This document shows positions 1 through 11,365 of a stretch of DNA of 64,000 nucleotides, one piece after another (position 1 is the stretch's first letter; each line of letters starts with the position of its first letter). Below the pieces are notes generated by a model. It had not been told where the DNA came from, did not search any database, and saw nothing but the letters and a program-made list of their open reading frames with translations. A program made the translations under genes and the position numbers. This DNA comes from Chrysomallon squamiferum. Lineage: Eukaryota > Mollusca > Gastropoda > Neomphalida > Peltospiridae. The DNA is taken from NCBI GenBank assembly GCA_012295275.1, contig CM022672.1, positions 27,334,430 to 27,398,429 of the forward strand, read 5' to 3'.

Positions 1-181
1 TTTAAATTAGAGCAAACAAATTCAAAGAAATGATATAATTGTTTATAAATGAAATATTTTGTAAAACCATAATACTCGAGTGCATACTTTATACAGCAAG
101 AGTACAGAGTATAAAGATACAAATGTTGATAATAATTATTATTTGGTCTAAATGAAAGTTAATAATATTTTGTATTTTCAG

Positions 182-227
182 TGCTCCAATGCCATATGTG
201 ATTGGTGTTCATACTTCTTTAATACAT
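182..227 (+). CDS. DENND1: DENND1 exon a (DENN core, APMPYVIGVH)
   Basis: The exon follows TTTTCAG at 175-181 and ends before GTAAGT at 228. The first base completes a codon begun upstream, probably Cys as in the family. It encodes APMPYVIGVHTSLIH, the conserved strand of the DENN core. It is the first exon visible and continues a gene that starts before the window. Confidence 0.88.
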
Positions 228-2239
228 GTAAGTTAATGATGGTAATGATTATGATGATGATGATGATGATGATAATAATAAAAAATAATAAAAAAAAAAA
301 AAAAATAAAAAAATAAAATAAATGCACAACATGTTTTCATCTTTGTAATATATTTACTGTAATTCGTTTCTCATTACTTTTTAACATTTTGTGTTTCAGA
401 AAATTAGAAATCTGGAGCTGGGTGATGCTGTGGTAGTTGATACTGACAAAAATGTTGTTAAAACAGAATATGATGACTTAGAGGAACTTCCTGAAGAAGT
501 GGTAAACTTTCTCTATTCTATGAATATTAATTTAATAATACACTGTATTTCAGTACTTCAGTATGTAAGTTTATTAATATGTATGGGGATATTTTTTCTT
601 TGTTTCTTTGTCTTTTTTGTCTTTTTTGGGGGGTTCTTTTCCTTTTAATTTTCATTCACTGATATCTTTCTTTAAACTTCTTTGTAATTTCAAAAATGGA
701 ATTATATTTCTTTTTTTTTTCATTTTATTTTTTTGCAGATTATCCTTTAAGTATTTTAATTCCTTTTTACATGCTTCATTCATTTAGATATTCATTAATT
801 CATTTATTTGTATTCTTAAAACTTTGTAAATGATACTTTAAAAAGAATGACAAAATATTTAAAAAAACCAATGTCACTTTTTTCTCTCAGTTTTACACTT
901 GTAAAAGAATTCTTACATTTCTTATACATGACACAATATCTGTTTTCAGGTGTCCTACTTAAAGAAACATTTGAAAAATGAAAGGTTAAAAGCATCATTG
1001 CAGCATTCTGGCGATGCAATATCTAAGATATTTCTTGAGGCCTTAGTCCGACTTATAGGTAAAAGATTTATCAGAAAATAAATGTAACTTTTCCCAATTT
1101 ATTCAAGAATAATACTCTGAATTTGCAATTTGATAAAAATATATAAAACAAATAAACAATAAATATAAACATATAAAAAAATTATAGAGAAAAATCAACT
1201 TATTTGTTTCTAAAGTATTTAAATTTCATAAAACGGATACCTTTTTTCATGTGTTTTTGTGTCTGTTTAATCTATGATCTATCCTATTTTTTTATTTTTT
1301 ATCTGTTTTTAATAGTTTGTTGTGATTTTAATAAAGTTATGTTAAACTATTTAAGAGATTTTACATAATTTGTACTGTAGTAATGTATATGTTGTAACTG
1401 ATTTTAATGCAATTTGTGATATTAAAAATATATCATAGCTGATCTTTCATTTCAACACTTCTTACCCAAATCTTGCCTGTGTGTAGATTATATCACAGAT
1501 ATTTAAAATTACATTTTCAGGTGGATATCGAGAGGCACTCAAGTTCAGTATAGGAGAACCAATCACGTTTATGCCAGAAGTGTTTGTCACCACCAGGCCT
1601 GCTTCTATGAAACCTTTCTTAGAAAACATGCTGCATCTTCAAATATTCCAACAGGTCAGAGTTCAGGCTATTCAGAAATTTTTAATATAAGAAATATTTA
1701 TTTATAAAATGATAGAGAAACATTTTTTTTTATTATGACAACACATTTTAAGCATTTTCATTTTTACAATTTATTTGTATTTGTTGGTGTTATTTTTCAT
1801 AGAAACTGTTGATTTTATTTTAAAAAGTTGATGAGATTAACTTACTGATATTATTTTTAAAAGTTAATGAGGTTAAATCACAGATATTGTTGATTAGATT
1901 TTTAAAAGTTAGTATCTTGTTGTGGTTGTAATGTTGTTGCACTTTTGTATGTTATAGTTTATCAACGGACGGTTGGATATACTGAACTGTGGACAGGGTT
2001 TTAATGACTTGTTTGAGAATATGGCCATACAGCACACAGACAAACTGAACACACAGTCTCGCTATAAAGAGTGGCTTGGCAGCATGAAGGTATCTTGTTG
2101 TTGTGGTTAATGTTGTTATTACTTTCTTCTTGATTACTTGTGAATGTGATCTGCTACAGCTTGTTTTTGCTGTTCTATATTATTATTATTATTCTTTTGT
2201 TGTTTTTTGGTTTTACTGTTATTTTTATTATAATAATGA

Positions 2240-2297
<58 letters not shown>

Positions 2298-3422
2298 TTT
2301 GATTAACGTTAATTTACTGAAAAACGAAAGGAAAAAAAAAAAAAGTTTTTATAAATATATTTCATTTCCAAAAGGAATACTGTAATTGTTCTATTTGTTT
2401 TCTTTTGTCCATGGCAAGGTTAGACATATTTAAACAGAATTTTAATAACAAAATAGTCACAGCTCAAATATTTTTTAACTTTACTTTAAAATATTTTTAT
2501 TTTCCTTTAATTTTCACATCACTGACAATTTAAGAATATTTCATTTCAGAAGCAGCAGAAAAAGTTTTCAAAAGGAGGGAAAGATGTTTGGTCAGACATC
2601 AAAGAAAAGGTACTGTCTTTATTAATTTTATTACTAAGTATGTGTGAGTTTGTAACATTTATCAGCATTTGTTAAAAATGAATATATAATTATTTAATAT
2701 ATTCTTTATTAAATAATATTTCTTCTTCTTTGTTGTACACAATCTATCACTAGATCATAACATTAACTCTTCATTTTGTAAAATATTTTATTGCACTTTT
2801 TACGTATTGTGAATTATGATTTGTAAAAATTAATGTAAAAAAAACTGGATTAATGGACTAATTATCAGCAGATGGTGAAACAAAAAAAAAAACTTTCTTA
2901 GTATTAAAATACTTGTAGAAAACTAACATTTTTTTTTTTTCTTTTTTTTTTGGTTCCTTATTTATTATTGTGAAGTAAGAATTTTTTTTTTTTTTTTTTC
3001 AATGTAAACTTAAATAACCTGAATTATAATTCAAATTTTCTTGAATAATAATAATTAAAAACAAGTGATGTAAAATCTAATAATTTTTAATTCAATCTTT
3101 AATGGGTATATGTATCTTCAGGCTCCAATCATGATGACCTCAGCAGTTCAGTCAGTAAGTGACCTTGACCCAGCATGACCCTCACACTGTTGTTGTTGTT
3201 GTTCAGTATTGTTATCTGATGGTTTATTGTATACAACTTACAGACACTTAATAATTCTAGGTGTAGGCTTGAATTAGCAGCATGTATAACCTGTATACCT
3301 TGTTATGTTCCCCTCTCCCACATCAAGTCAGTTATGTCCCTGACATTTCATTTCACTGTTCCTTAGACATTAAATGTCGGGTTCCTTTTGTATGTTTTTT
3401 GTCGGTTTTTTTATTTTTAATT

Positions 3423-3457
<35 letters not shown>

Positions 3458-5940
3458 GGAGGGTAATTAATTTATTTTTAAAATTTTATTGTTATTATTT
3501 TTACCACCTATATATTTTTTCTCTATATATTTTTTCCCCACTCCTAACTGTTTTGTGTGTACACTGATAGAGTTATCTCCCGAATACATTTTTCAGAAAA
3601 ACATATTAAAATTCTTTTAGTTATTTTGTTAATTGAAAATATTAGTATTATTCTATTGTTGTTTATAATTAGACAGAGGTCATACTTGTGATTTAAAAAA
3701 AAAAATATATATAAGTGAGTTTAGTTTAATTTTTGAATTTTGTTTTCATATTCTAATCTTTTTTGTTCTCTTTTTGTGGGTAATCTTTGTGTACTTAAAT
3801 TTTTTATATTCTAAAAGGAGTATCTCAATACAGTCTTTTAAATTTAAATTCTTTATTTTAATCTTTTTTTTTTTCTTTTTTTTTCTGGTGTTGGAATAAT
3901 TTCTTTGAAAACACTTAAAAATAAAATTAAACTTAATTTACTAGACATGTTTAAACTTAACAATAACTTCATCCACAATAATCCATATGCTATGAACATC
4001 ATAATGACTCCATTTTTGTGGGTAATTTTCTAAGTAAAGAAAAGGAATGAGGAGGGAAAAGTAGTTTGATAATAAGAACTTATCTGGGAATAAATAAAAA
4101 AATAATTCAAGAATTTAGAGATTTTGGACATAAGACAGTATATTATTTAATTGTTTTTTCTTTAAATTTAAATATTTTAAACTGAAATTGATACTGAAAA
4201 TAGACAATTTCAAAAAAAATAATAAAAAGAATATATTATTATTATTATTATTATTATTAATCCATTGTTCAAGCAAACTACTATGATAAATTAATTACAT
4301 AATCTGGATTTTGTAATGATTTTAATAAAGCTGATAAAATGTTATTTTTAACAGACTGCTTGTCAAAATTAATAATATATTAATAATATATTTTCTACCT
4401 GCATCATTTTTTTAAACCTGAACTTTAAACAGACATGATTAACAAAACAATAATAATAATACACTATTTAACAGCTGTTAATAAAGTATATTAATTAACA
4501 AATTATATTAGTTTTCATAACTTACTGAATAGTTAACAAATACTTTTGCTAATAATTTGAATGTTAATTAGTAGAGAAAAAAAAGAAAAAAAAATAGTTC
4601 AGCTTTCTTGATGTAATTACATGTTATGAATGTGTTTTATGTTACTAGACTTACCATGTGTAAAGATGTATGTTTGACCTATACAAAAAGAAGCATTGTT
4701 ATTGAATAGTTTGCATTCAGTATACAAACATTATCTCTGACCTTCTGAGCATATTTTGATTCAGGTGAAATGCTAAAGACTGTTTATTAAGTAAAAGTGT
4801 CAAAGCCTTTTAAATTATTATATCTAAATCTGATCACAGCATGTGATTTTAGTCATGTGTATCTATTTTGTTCAATTATTTATGCATACTGACAATTATT
4901 TTGTTTCAGTTATTAATTATTAGTTTGTATCTAGTGTTGTTTTCTTTCATTTCCCAACAAATTAATTGTCATCGTCTTTGTATTATGTTTTAAGCATAAT
5001 TAATGTTTGCATGATAGTGTTTTATAGTAGTTAAAATCATATCATAAATTTCTGTTTGATCCACTGCACTTGGATGACTTATTAGTATGTTGTTCCTGTT
5101 TATAACTGATTGTTTATTTCAGTGGGATCTTTATATTATTGTGAATTAATAAATAATTAATAAACAACTAATACAAATTTTGAAAAGATGGACAGTATAA
5201 ATATCCTAAATTAAGCTTCTGATGTATACAAAATTTATTTTCTGAGATACAAAATTTCAAATCTTGTTTCATTCTGAGGTATCTTAGAATAGCAATAAAT
5301 CTTTGAAATGTAATCAGGTTTCTGCATGGGAATATAAGATGGTTAAATTTATGATTTTAATGTCCACTGTACAATCTAGTAATCTGGTTAAAGTATATTA
5401 TCATAAAAATAAAATGTTGTATTGTCTTTCATAGGTTAAATCTCAAGGCAAAAAGGCTGTTACTGGAATTAAAACAAGATTAAATGAGGTATCTTTTTTG
5501 TAATTTTCTTTCTTTCTTTCTTTCTTTATTTGTTTAGTTAATTAGTTAGATAGTTATTTTATTTTACTTTATTGTGAAGGACTGGGATTCAATTATTCAA
5601 ATGCTCAGAGAAAGCAAAAAAAAAAACATCCCAAAATACCCTTTTAATGAGTAATTTGATGTTTTATGAATAAAAATATCAAGCAATCATATTAAATTCT
5701 TGACTATCAGCAACACATTAACAAAGGTAATTTTCAGAATAGTAACTTTGTTTGTGTGTGTTGTGTGTATGCATCTCTATGTAATTATTTATGTTTGTTT
5801 TTTCACAGATAAATGAAGGTGGTAAACAGGCATCTAAGCACCCGACACCCAGCTCTTCAACAAAAGTATTTAACAGACAACAGCGGCCTGCGACTATTTT
5901 AGGTTCAAAGCTGGAGTCTTCACGAGTAAGTTCCTTTTCA

Positions 5941-6003
<63 letters not shown>

Positions 6004-9000
6004 AATATATATATTTTTTAACATATTTGGTGATTTGTTTTAGTGTTTATTTGAAAATGAAACAGAAAAAAATAATCTCTATAAAAAATAATTTTTAAAA
6101 TAAATGTTTCAAAGATATATCATTTTGTTTTTTGTTAAATAAAATGATTACAAAATAAAAAAAATTCAAAAACCTTATTGATTGCATGTAAGCCAAAAGT
6201 TAAAAAGAAAACATGAATGAAACATGCCACACACAAACACACACACACTTATATATATATATATATATATACATTTATACAAATATATAATATCATATTC
6301 TAACATTCTAAATCACTGTTTCATGCAGATGTGTATTAACATTCTAAATATATATCATACATATATATATATATATATATATACATGTACACAAATATAT
6401 AATATCTTAGGTGTAAGTAATCATTTTAAATCTTTTCAAATAATATATTCAAAGTGTGGGTATTGTAATTATGAAACTGATCAAGTTCAGTTCTGTTTTC
6501 CAGCCTCCTAGGCCACCTCCACCAGTAGCTCGCACCCAGAGTTCAAGACTTGCATTACCACAGTAAGTGTGTGAGAATTAACACTCACTGTTAAGCAGTA
6601 ACCCGTCACATTTTAATTTTGCTTTTTATCATAAATTAACTATATTGTAGCTTTTGTCATCTTAAGTTAAGTACATTACAATATTTATTATTCTAAATTA
6701 ATTGTGTTATAGTTTTCATAACATATATAATAGTTTTATTATCATGAATTAACTATATTAGTTGTTATTATCTTAAATGAACAATGTTATAGTGTTAGAG
6801 AAATTTTTATTAATTAGCAGCATAGTAACTTCTATTTACTCTTTTTTATATAGAAGAATTTTCATAATGGCATTTGGTAGATGTTTTTATTTTTTTTAAG
6901 TTATTAATGTTCTAAACTGTTGTCTCAAGTGATGCCTAGCAACATCCTAAATCACTGTTTCATACAGATGTGTATTAACATTCTAAATCACTGTTTCATA
7001 CAGATGTGTATTAACATTCTAAATCCTAAATCTGTTTCATACAGATCTGTATTAACATTCTAAATTAAATCACTGTTTTCAAACAATATTAACATTTAAA
7101 TCACTATCAACATTCTAAAATAAACAAAATGATTCCATTCTAAAATACTGATTCCAGTAACATTTACTAACATTCAGTGATTGTCCTTTAAAAGCAAAAG
7201 CAAACGAAACTTAGTTGTTATTCATCTACGCTTGCAGGACATCGAAGTATGCGACAGTGAGCGTGACACCAGAAGAGGTAAGCAGGTACGAGAGTTACGA
7301 TGACAACTGCCTCCCAGAAGAGTACCAGCGAGTGAGCGTCAGCCTGATGGCAGACATTCAGAACGCTTTGCATCGTTCAGCCAGCGACAACAACATTAAC
7401 CCTAGAACCACGTGGGTATGTGTTTCCCAGAGTTTTCTTATAATCAGCTGACACTAATTACAGCATTTAGTAGTCTGACAATGAATAATTTATAGTACTT
7501 TCAGAAGATGTTGGAAACTGTTTGATTTGCTGCATTTGAAGATCTACTTTTATCTTTTTTTACTCTTACAGCTTCTTGTATTATTAATTTTTCTTCCTTT
7601 TTTCTTGGCTGTTCACTTACACACAGCTATCTGTGATTATATTTTTGCTGTTTACTTCCACATATGAACATTTTTGCTATCCACATATAAACGATTTTGT
7701 TATTCTCTTCCATATGTGTATATGACATGTTTGCTATTCAGTCTCATGTATAAATCTATGATTTTATTTGTCCTTTTCACTTAAACACATACACACACGT
7801 GTGTATATATATATATATCATGTATATTTTTGCTATTTGTTTCCAAACATCTCTATGAGATGATTGCTGTTCAGTTTCAAATATCCATGTTTTGCTGTTC
7901 AATATATCTTGTTTCCGATGCAATTCTATCCTTTCATTTACACATATACCATACTCATACATTTGTGCTCACTTGCATGCATGGATGCACATACACATAC
8001 ACACACATTTTAGGTTACATCAGTTTTATTCTCAGTTTTGCACAGTTTTTCAGACAATTTTAATGATAGTATTAATTTAATTTTTATGTGATCTGCTTAT
8101 TGAATTATTCTTATTCAGACCATAGTAGACGTCAGTAGATTGAAAAGTTGAGAAATAGAACTAACAGATAATAAATTAATAAAAATTTATATTACACTGA
8201 ATTAGAAAAATGCTTATTTTGTCATTCTTAAATCTATAGTTATTAAGATGCAGCCTGCTGAAAGTTACTAGTAGTATAGTATAAGAGGTGTGAAAAACAA
8301 ACATGCTACAGGAGTAAAATTGCATTCTTTATTTTTACACTGTTTCAGTATATCCACAACACTGAGGTTTGTCCTTTTTTTCTCTGTTAGAATAGCTTTG
8401 TTAATACATTATTTTTGGTGTTGTTGTTTTTTTCATAGTTTTTATACTTTCATTATTTCAGTTGTTTTTATGCTGTTTAAAGCTTTTTCAGCATTATATG
8501 TTATTTGCATACTTGTATTCATCAACACGCATGAATTCTGGGCACTTTTCTATTTTGTTTTTAATTAATTAACATTTTCATTTGGTTATTATTTAAAAGA
8601 GTTCTTCTTAATTTTGTTAATATAGTTAATATACTTGATTAAATTCACCTATAATTAATTATATAATTAATTAAGACAGTTTGTTTAGTTAATTACAAAG
8701 AGCAGTAAATATGAATTGCTCATTATGTTAATTTTAATGAAGTGTGTTTGTGTGTGTATGCATGTATGTATATATGTATGTGTCTGTCTGTATGTATGTG
8801 TCAAAAATAATTAACTTCATTTCAAAAAGACCAAACATAATAAAATTAATCAATTAATGTCACAAAATCAGCTGTATAGTGCAGTGCATGTCCTGAAATA
8901 TATAATCATTTGCTGCACAGGTTGTTATTTTTCTTTGTTTTTTAAATATTAATTTTTATCACCCAATTAATAACAATAATAATATATCATGTTTAAAAAT

Positions 9001-11365
9001 ACTTACAGCATGAGATAACACTGTAGCTAGTTTCTACGTAACAACAATATTGTTGTGCCACTTTACAAAATATTTTTAACACTGTACCAGACATTTATGA
9101 GAAATCCTGTGGTGTTAATATTGCCCATATAATTAAATGAAGAAGATCTTGTTGTTTGAGGCTAACTGTTCATTTTTGTCCTCCCCTAATATGTTACATT
9201 TAAACCTACTTAGTGAGTCTGGTTACAGTTTCATAACAAGCAACATCATGAAATAAAATCAAATATTAAAAAAAAATTTCATATAAAAATCCTTGTTTTC
9301 AAAAAAAAAATAAACCAAATGCAGAATTGTTACTTTAAAAAAATATATATACAATATTTTTTTTAAACGCTGAAGATGATGATAAATTTCCATTTTGATA
9401 ATTTTGTTACCACTTTACTATTTTGATAATATATTACCATATTTTTAATTATAATATTTTGAGATTTAAGAAGAAAATGCATCACAGACAATAGATTTCT
9501 AGCAGTCACTTTTGGTGCTTAAACATCATCCCCCCAAAAAAAAAAAAAATAAAACCCACCATGGTATAAAATAAAATTTCAAATTTTTTTAAATATTATT
9601 TTTCTTAATCCTTTATGTTTTTTGTTTTTTCAAAATTATTTTCAGGCAATTGTATGATTCTCTGAGCACCAAATTATCTGGGGACTTTTGCACACTCTGA
9701 TTAGTATTTCTATGAAAATAGTACCACAGATTTTTACAGCTCACTTAACTCATGCAGTATAAATCCTAGTTTTAAAATTATTTTCCTTTCAAAGCCTTTT
9801 ATTTTCAGTTTAAGCTTTAATTTTTGATTTAAGCAGTTTTCTGTTGTTCAGAAATTAATTTGTTAACCCAGATGTTTAAGTTTTTGAAAGTTGATGAAAA
9901 TAGTAATTAGAATATTATAATGTTGGAATTTGTCCTCATAACAAATTAATGTTTGTTTCCTTTCAATGTTTGTCTTTAACATAGTTTTTATTAAAGGGTT
10001 TTTGGGGGAAGAATGAAAAATGAAAGATAATAATAACCTGCTTTTGTCGTGAAGAGGATTTCAGTCACTGTGTCTGATTTTGTTCTGGTGTAACATAAAT
10101 CTATAAATATAAGCAGATGCAGCAGTGTATTACTTCAGGGTGAATAATTAATAATCAGTTCATTATTTTGCAGAAAATTTATTCTAGAATTTTTTTAATC
10201 ATTCACTATTATATTATTTAATTTCTAATATTTTTTAATTATTTTTATTATTATTTAACAGTTGGCTGACAGCAATTCCTCGTCATCTACTGACCATTCC
10301 AGTGATGTAACTCCTAGTGAAACATCTTCCAGCATACCTTACCGTGACATGTCAAATGACGTCAGTGCAGAACTCATGACACAAAAGCTCATTGACTTCT
10401 CAGAATTTACAACAGAAGCAGAAAGACCCCCAGACATTCCTCCTAGAGTATCAATTCAGACAGACTCTGAACAGAATCTGATTCCTCCCATCAGACCACC
10501 AAGACCAAGAGCTAAAGAGAAAGAACTCATCAAGTTTGATTCAGCTGATTCCGAAATGGACACAGACATATTTGATCCACTGAAGCAGAAAGGTGGAGAC
10601 TTAAAGCAGAGTTCACCTCAAAGATCAGGGCTTGAAAGGAGTCTTAATAACCGAGGGTCATTGATAAACAGGTCTCCAGCATTTAGGAGGCCAAATGAAG
10701 AAGTTCCTAAACGGGCTTCCTATCGCCCGGATCATGAATCATCTCCCGAATGTAATTTAGATGAACCTGTTGGATTATCATCATCATTATCATCATCATC
10801 AACACCGTTGGCTGGTTTTGACAAACGTTTATATCCAAATCTTTTTCCAGTTCAAGCCACAAATGATTTGCTTCAGGACTGGGATCTAAGCCATCTGTCA
10901 GGAACCAGAACAAGTCCTGTGACAGTTCCACCACGCCCTTGTCCTCCTGTCAGGGGTTGTCAAAGTTCACCAGTTCCAGTTGGTATGTTAGCCTCTGACA
11001 TGACTAACAAGCCTGTGCCAAAACCTAGACTGTCTGCAGCAAGCAAGTTTGAAACTGCTTCTTTCCAGACTCATTCTTCTCAGTCGAATTTTCAAAACCG
11101 TGGCCCATCCCCTCAGTTAGGAACTTCAAACCAAAGTTCAGCAAAACACACATTTGGAGATTTATTTCAACCATCTTCTCAAAACTCCAGTGTTTCAAAT
11201 CTTGCTTCACAATCGGCTGGACATGTCAGACAGAAAAGAGATCCATTCGAGGATTTAATTGGATTGACACAGAATATTCCAGTTTCAAAACATCAGTCAA
11301 ATGATAGCACCTCTTCAGCACCTGCTGATTCTACTCCTAAAACAAAGTGGCAGACATTTGACTGA
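182..11365 (+). CDS. DENND1: DENND1 (connecdenn-like) DENN-domain protein, 3' part of gene, 12 exons
   Basis: DENND1 proteins are guanine-nucleotide exchange factors for Rab35 that work at clathrin-coated pits and early endosomes. Exons read here: 182-227, 400-501, 950-1058, 1521-1654, 1958-2089, 2550-2609, 3122-3154, 5435-5488, 5809-5925, 6504-6562, 7238-7415 and 10262-11365. Every boundary has AG/GT and the phases agree, giving 708 codons plus TGA after a split first codon. The first six exons match the end of the DENN/dDENN module of the family in order (APMPY-IG-H-SL, then G-REALK, EPITF, F-NGRLD-LN-G-GF, and KEWL). A basic linker (GIKTRLNE), proline-rich SH3-ligand stretches and a Ser/Pro-rich tail follow. 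The 5' exons (uDENN and most of the DENN core) lie outside the window. The family call is strong; I cannot tell which vertebrate paralogue is closest, and invertebrates usually have one. Confidence 0.93.
400..501 (+). CDS. DENND1: DENND1 exon b (KIRNLELGD ... LPEEV)
   Basis: The acceptor is TTTCAG at 394-399 and the donor GTAAAC at 502. It has 34 whole codons, phase 0 at both ends. It encodes the family segment K-RN-EL-D-VV-D-----T-YDDLE-LP, which sits between the core strand and the dDENN helices. Reading through the donor gives a short nonsense tail, which supports the splice. Confidence 0.9.
950..1058 (+). CDS. DENND1: DENND1 exon c (dDENN helices)
   Basis: The acceptor is TTTTCAG at 943-949 and the donor GTAAAA at 1059. 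It encodes VSYLKKHLKNERLKAS, then GDAISKIFLEALVRLIG, amphipathic helices of the dDENN part. It ends one base into a Gly codon completed by the next exon. Confidence 0.88.
1521..1654 (+). CDS. DENND1: DENND1 exon d (YREALK ... EPITF)
   Basis: The acceptor is TTTTCAG at 1514-1520 and the donor GTCAGA at 1655. It encodes GYREALKFSIGEPITFMPE and the helix ending in LQIFQQ. This is among the most conserved parts of the DENND1 family and anchors the identification. Confidence 0.92.
1958..2089 (+). CDS. DENND1: DENND1 exon e (FINGRLDILN-G-GF)
   Basis: The acceptor is GTTATAG ending at 1957 and the donor GTATCT at 2090. It has 44 whole codons, phase 0-0. It encodes FINGRLDILNCGQGFNDLFE and ends in YKEWLGSMK. 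The exon lies between two near-identical stretches of about 27 bp (1912-1938 and 2090-2117), so its loss would keep the frame. Confidence 0.92.
2237..2298. repeat. (ATT)n microsatellite in a DENND1 intron
   Basis: About 60 bp of ATT. It explains the Ile/Leu-run frames here. Confidence 0.95.
2550..2609 (+). CDS. DENND1: DENND1 exon f (basic linker)
   Basis: It has twenty codons between TTTCAG at 2544-2549 and GTACTG at 2610. The product is lysine-rich (KQQKKFSKGGKDVWSDIKEK). It corresponds to the basic linker after the dDENN part. Confidence 0.8.
3122..3154 (+). CDS. DENND1: DENND1 exon g (11-codon micro-exon)
   Basis: It has eleven codons (APIMMTSAVQS) between TTCAG at 3117-3121 and a consensus GTAAGT at 3155. 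It is phase 0-0, so it could be a cassette exon. The flanking introns are long (0.5 and 2.3 kb). The match to the family is weaker here than in the DENN exons. Confidence 0.65.
3425..3456. repeat. T-tract in a DENND1 intron
   Basis: About 32 T. The 2.3-kb intron around it is otherwise AT-rich without features. Confidence 0.95.
5435..5488 (+). CDS. DENND1: DENND1 exon h (GIKTRLNE)
   Basis: It has eighteen codons, phase 0-0, between CATAG at 5430-5434 and GTATCT at 5489. It encodes VKSQGKKAVTGIKTRLNE, which resembles the G-IKE-K-RL motif that follows the DENN module in the family. Confidence 0.8.
5809..5925 (+). CDS. DENND1: DENND1 exon i (start of disordered tail)
   Basis: It has thirty-nine codons between TTTCACAG at 5801-5808 and GTAAGT at 5926. 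The product is rich in Ser, Lys and Gln with RQQRPATILG, typical of an unstructured linker. A (TC)n/(TG)n microsatellite starts only 16 bases after the donor. Confidence 0.8.
5942..6003. repeat. (CT)n(TG)n microsatellite in a DENND1 intron
   Basis: CT for about 50 bp, then TG, beginning 16 bases after an exon. Confidence 0.95.
6242..6410. repeat. Duplicated CA/AT-rich block in a DENND1 intron
   Basis: Two AT runs, each followed by ACA(AAT)ATATAATATC-like sequence, about 105 bp apart. Confidence 0.7.
6504..6562 (+). CDS. DENND1: DENND1 exon j (proline-rich SH3 ligand)
   Basis: It follows TTTTCCAG at 6496-6503 and ends before GTAAGT at 6563, two bases into a codon. It encodes PPRPPPPVARTQSSRLALP, which contains an SH3-binding polyproline. 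Connecdenn proteins bind SH3 proteins such as intersectin; that partner is known for the family and inferred here. Confidence 0.78.
6941..7080. repeat. Tandem repeat of about 36 bp before DENND1 exon k
   Basis: Unit AACATTCTAAATCACTGTTT followed by CATACAGATGTGTATT, in about three and a half imperfect copies. A further copy lies at about 6300-6345, on the other side of exon j. Confidence 0.85.
7238..7415 (+). CDS. DENND1: DENND1 exon k, with an internal alternative donor
   Basis: It follows CTTGCAG at 7231-7237 and ends before GTATGT at 7416. The frame is open (YATVSVTPEEVSRYESYDD, then LPEEYQRVSVSLMADIQNAL). Composition is clearly richer in G+C and CpG than the other exons. An internal GAG|GTAAGC at 7275-7283 is also a strong donor. 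Using it would remove codons 7278-7415 and still join the last exon in frame. Confidence 0.75.
7420..10250 (+). other. Last DENND1 intron
   Basis: 2.8 kb of AT-rich DNA with short AC/AT and TG tracts (7785-7820, 8742-8800). No further exon recognised. Confidence 0.6.
10262..11365 (+). CDS. DENND1: DENND1 last coding exon (clathrin/AP-2 binding tail)
   Basis: It has 367 codons after TTTAACAG at 10254-10261, ending in TGA at 11363-11365. It starts with TTG inside the protein, not with an initiator. The product is Ser/Pro-rich and disordered. It carries short endocytic motifs: LIDF at exon residues 43-46, the SH3-ligand-like PPIRPPRPR, DIFDPL, a second LIKFD, NDLLQDWDL, and DPFEDLIGL at residues 327-335 (a DPF-type AP-2 appendage motif beside a clathrin-box-like run). 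The chain ends WQTFD. These motifs fit connecdenn C-termini that bind AP-2, clathrin and SH3 proteins. Motif function is inferred from pattern only. Confidence 0.9.
   Translation: MADSNSSSSTDHSSDVTPSETSSSIPYRDMSNDVSAELMTQKLIDFSEFTTEAERPPDIPPRVSIQTDSEQNLIPPIRPPRPRAKEKELIKFDSADSEMDTDIFDPLKQKGGDLKQSSPQRSGLERSLNNRGSLINRSPAFRRPNEEVPKRASYRPDHESSPECNLDEPVGLSSSLSSSSTPLAGFDKRLYPNLFPVQATNDLLQDWDLSHLSGTRTSPVTVPPRPCPPVRGCQSSPVPVGMLASDMTNKPVPKPRLSAASKFETASFQTHSSQSNFQNRGPSPQLGTSNQSSAKHTFGDLFQPSSQNSSVSNLASQSAGHVRQKRDPFEDLIGLTQNIPVSKHQSNDSTSSAPADSTPKTKWQTFD

Noticed and set aside
10262-11365. Stand-alone gene starting at 10262
   Set aside because: It begins with TTG directly after a splice acceptor and joins exon k in frame; it is the last DENND1 exon.
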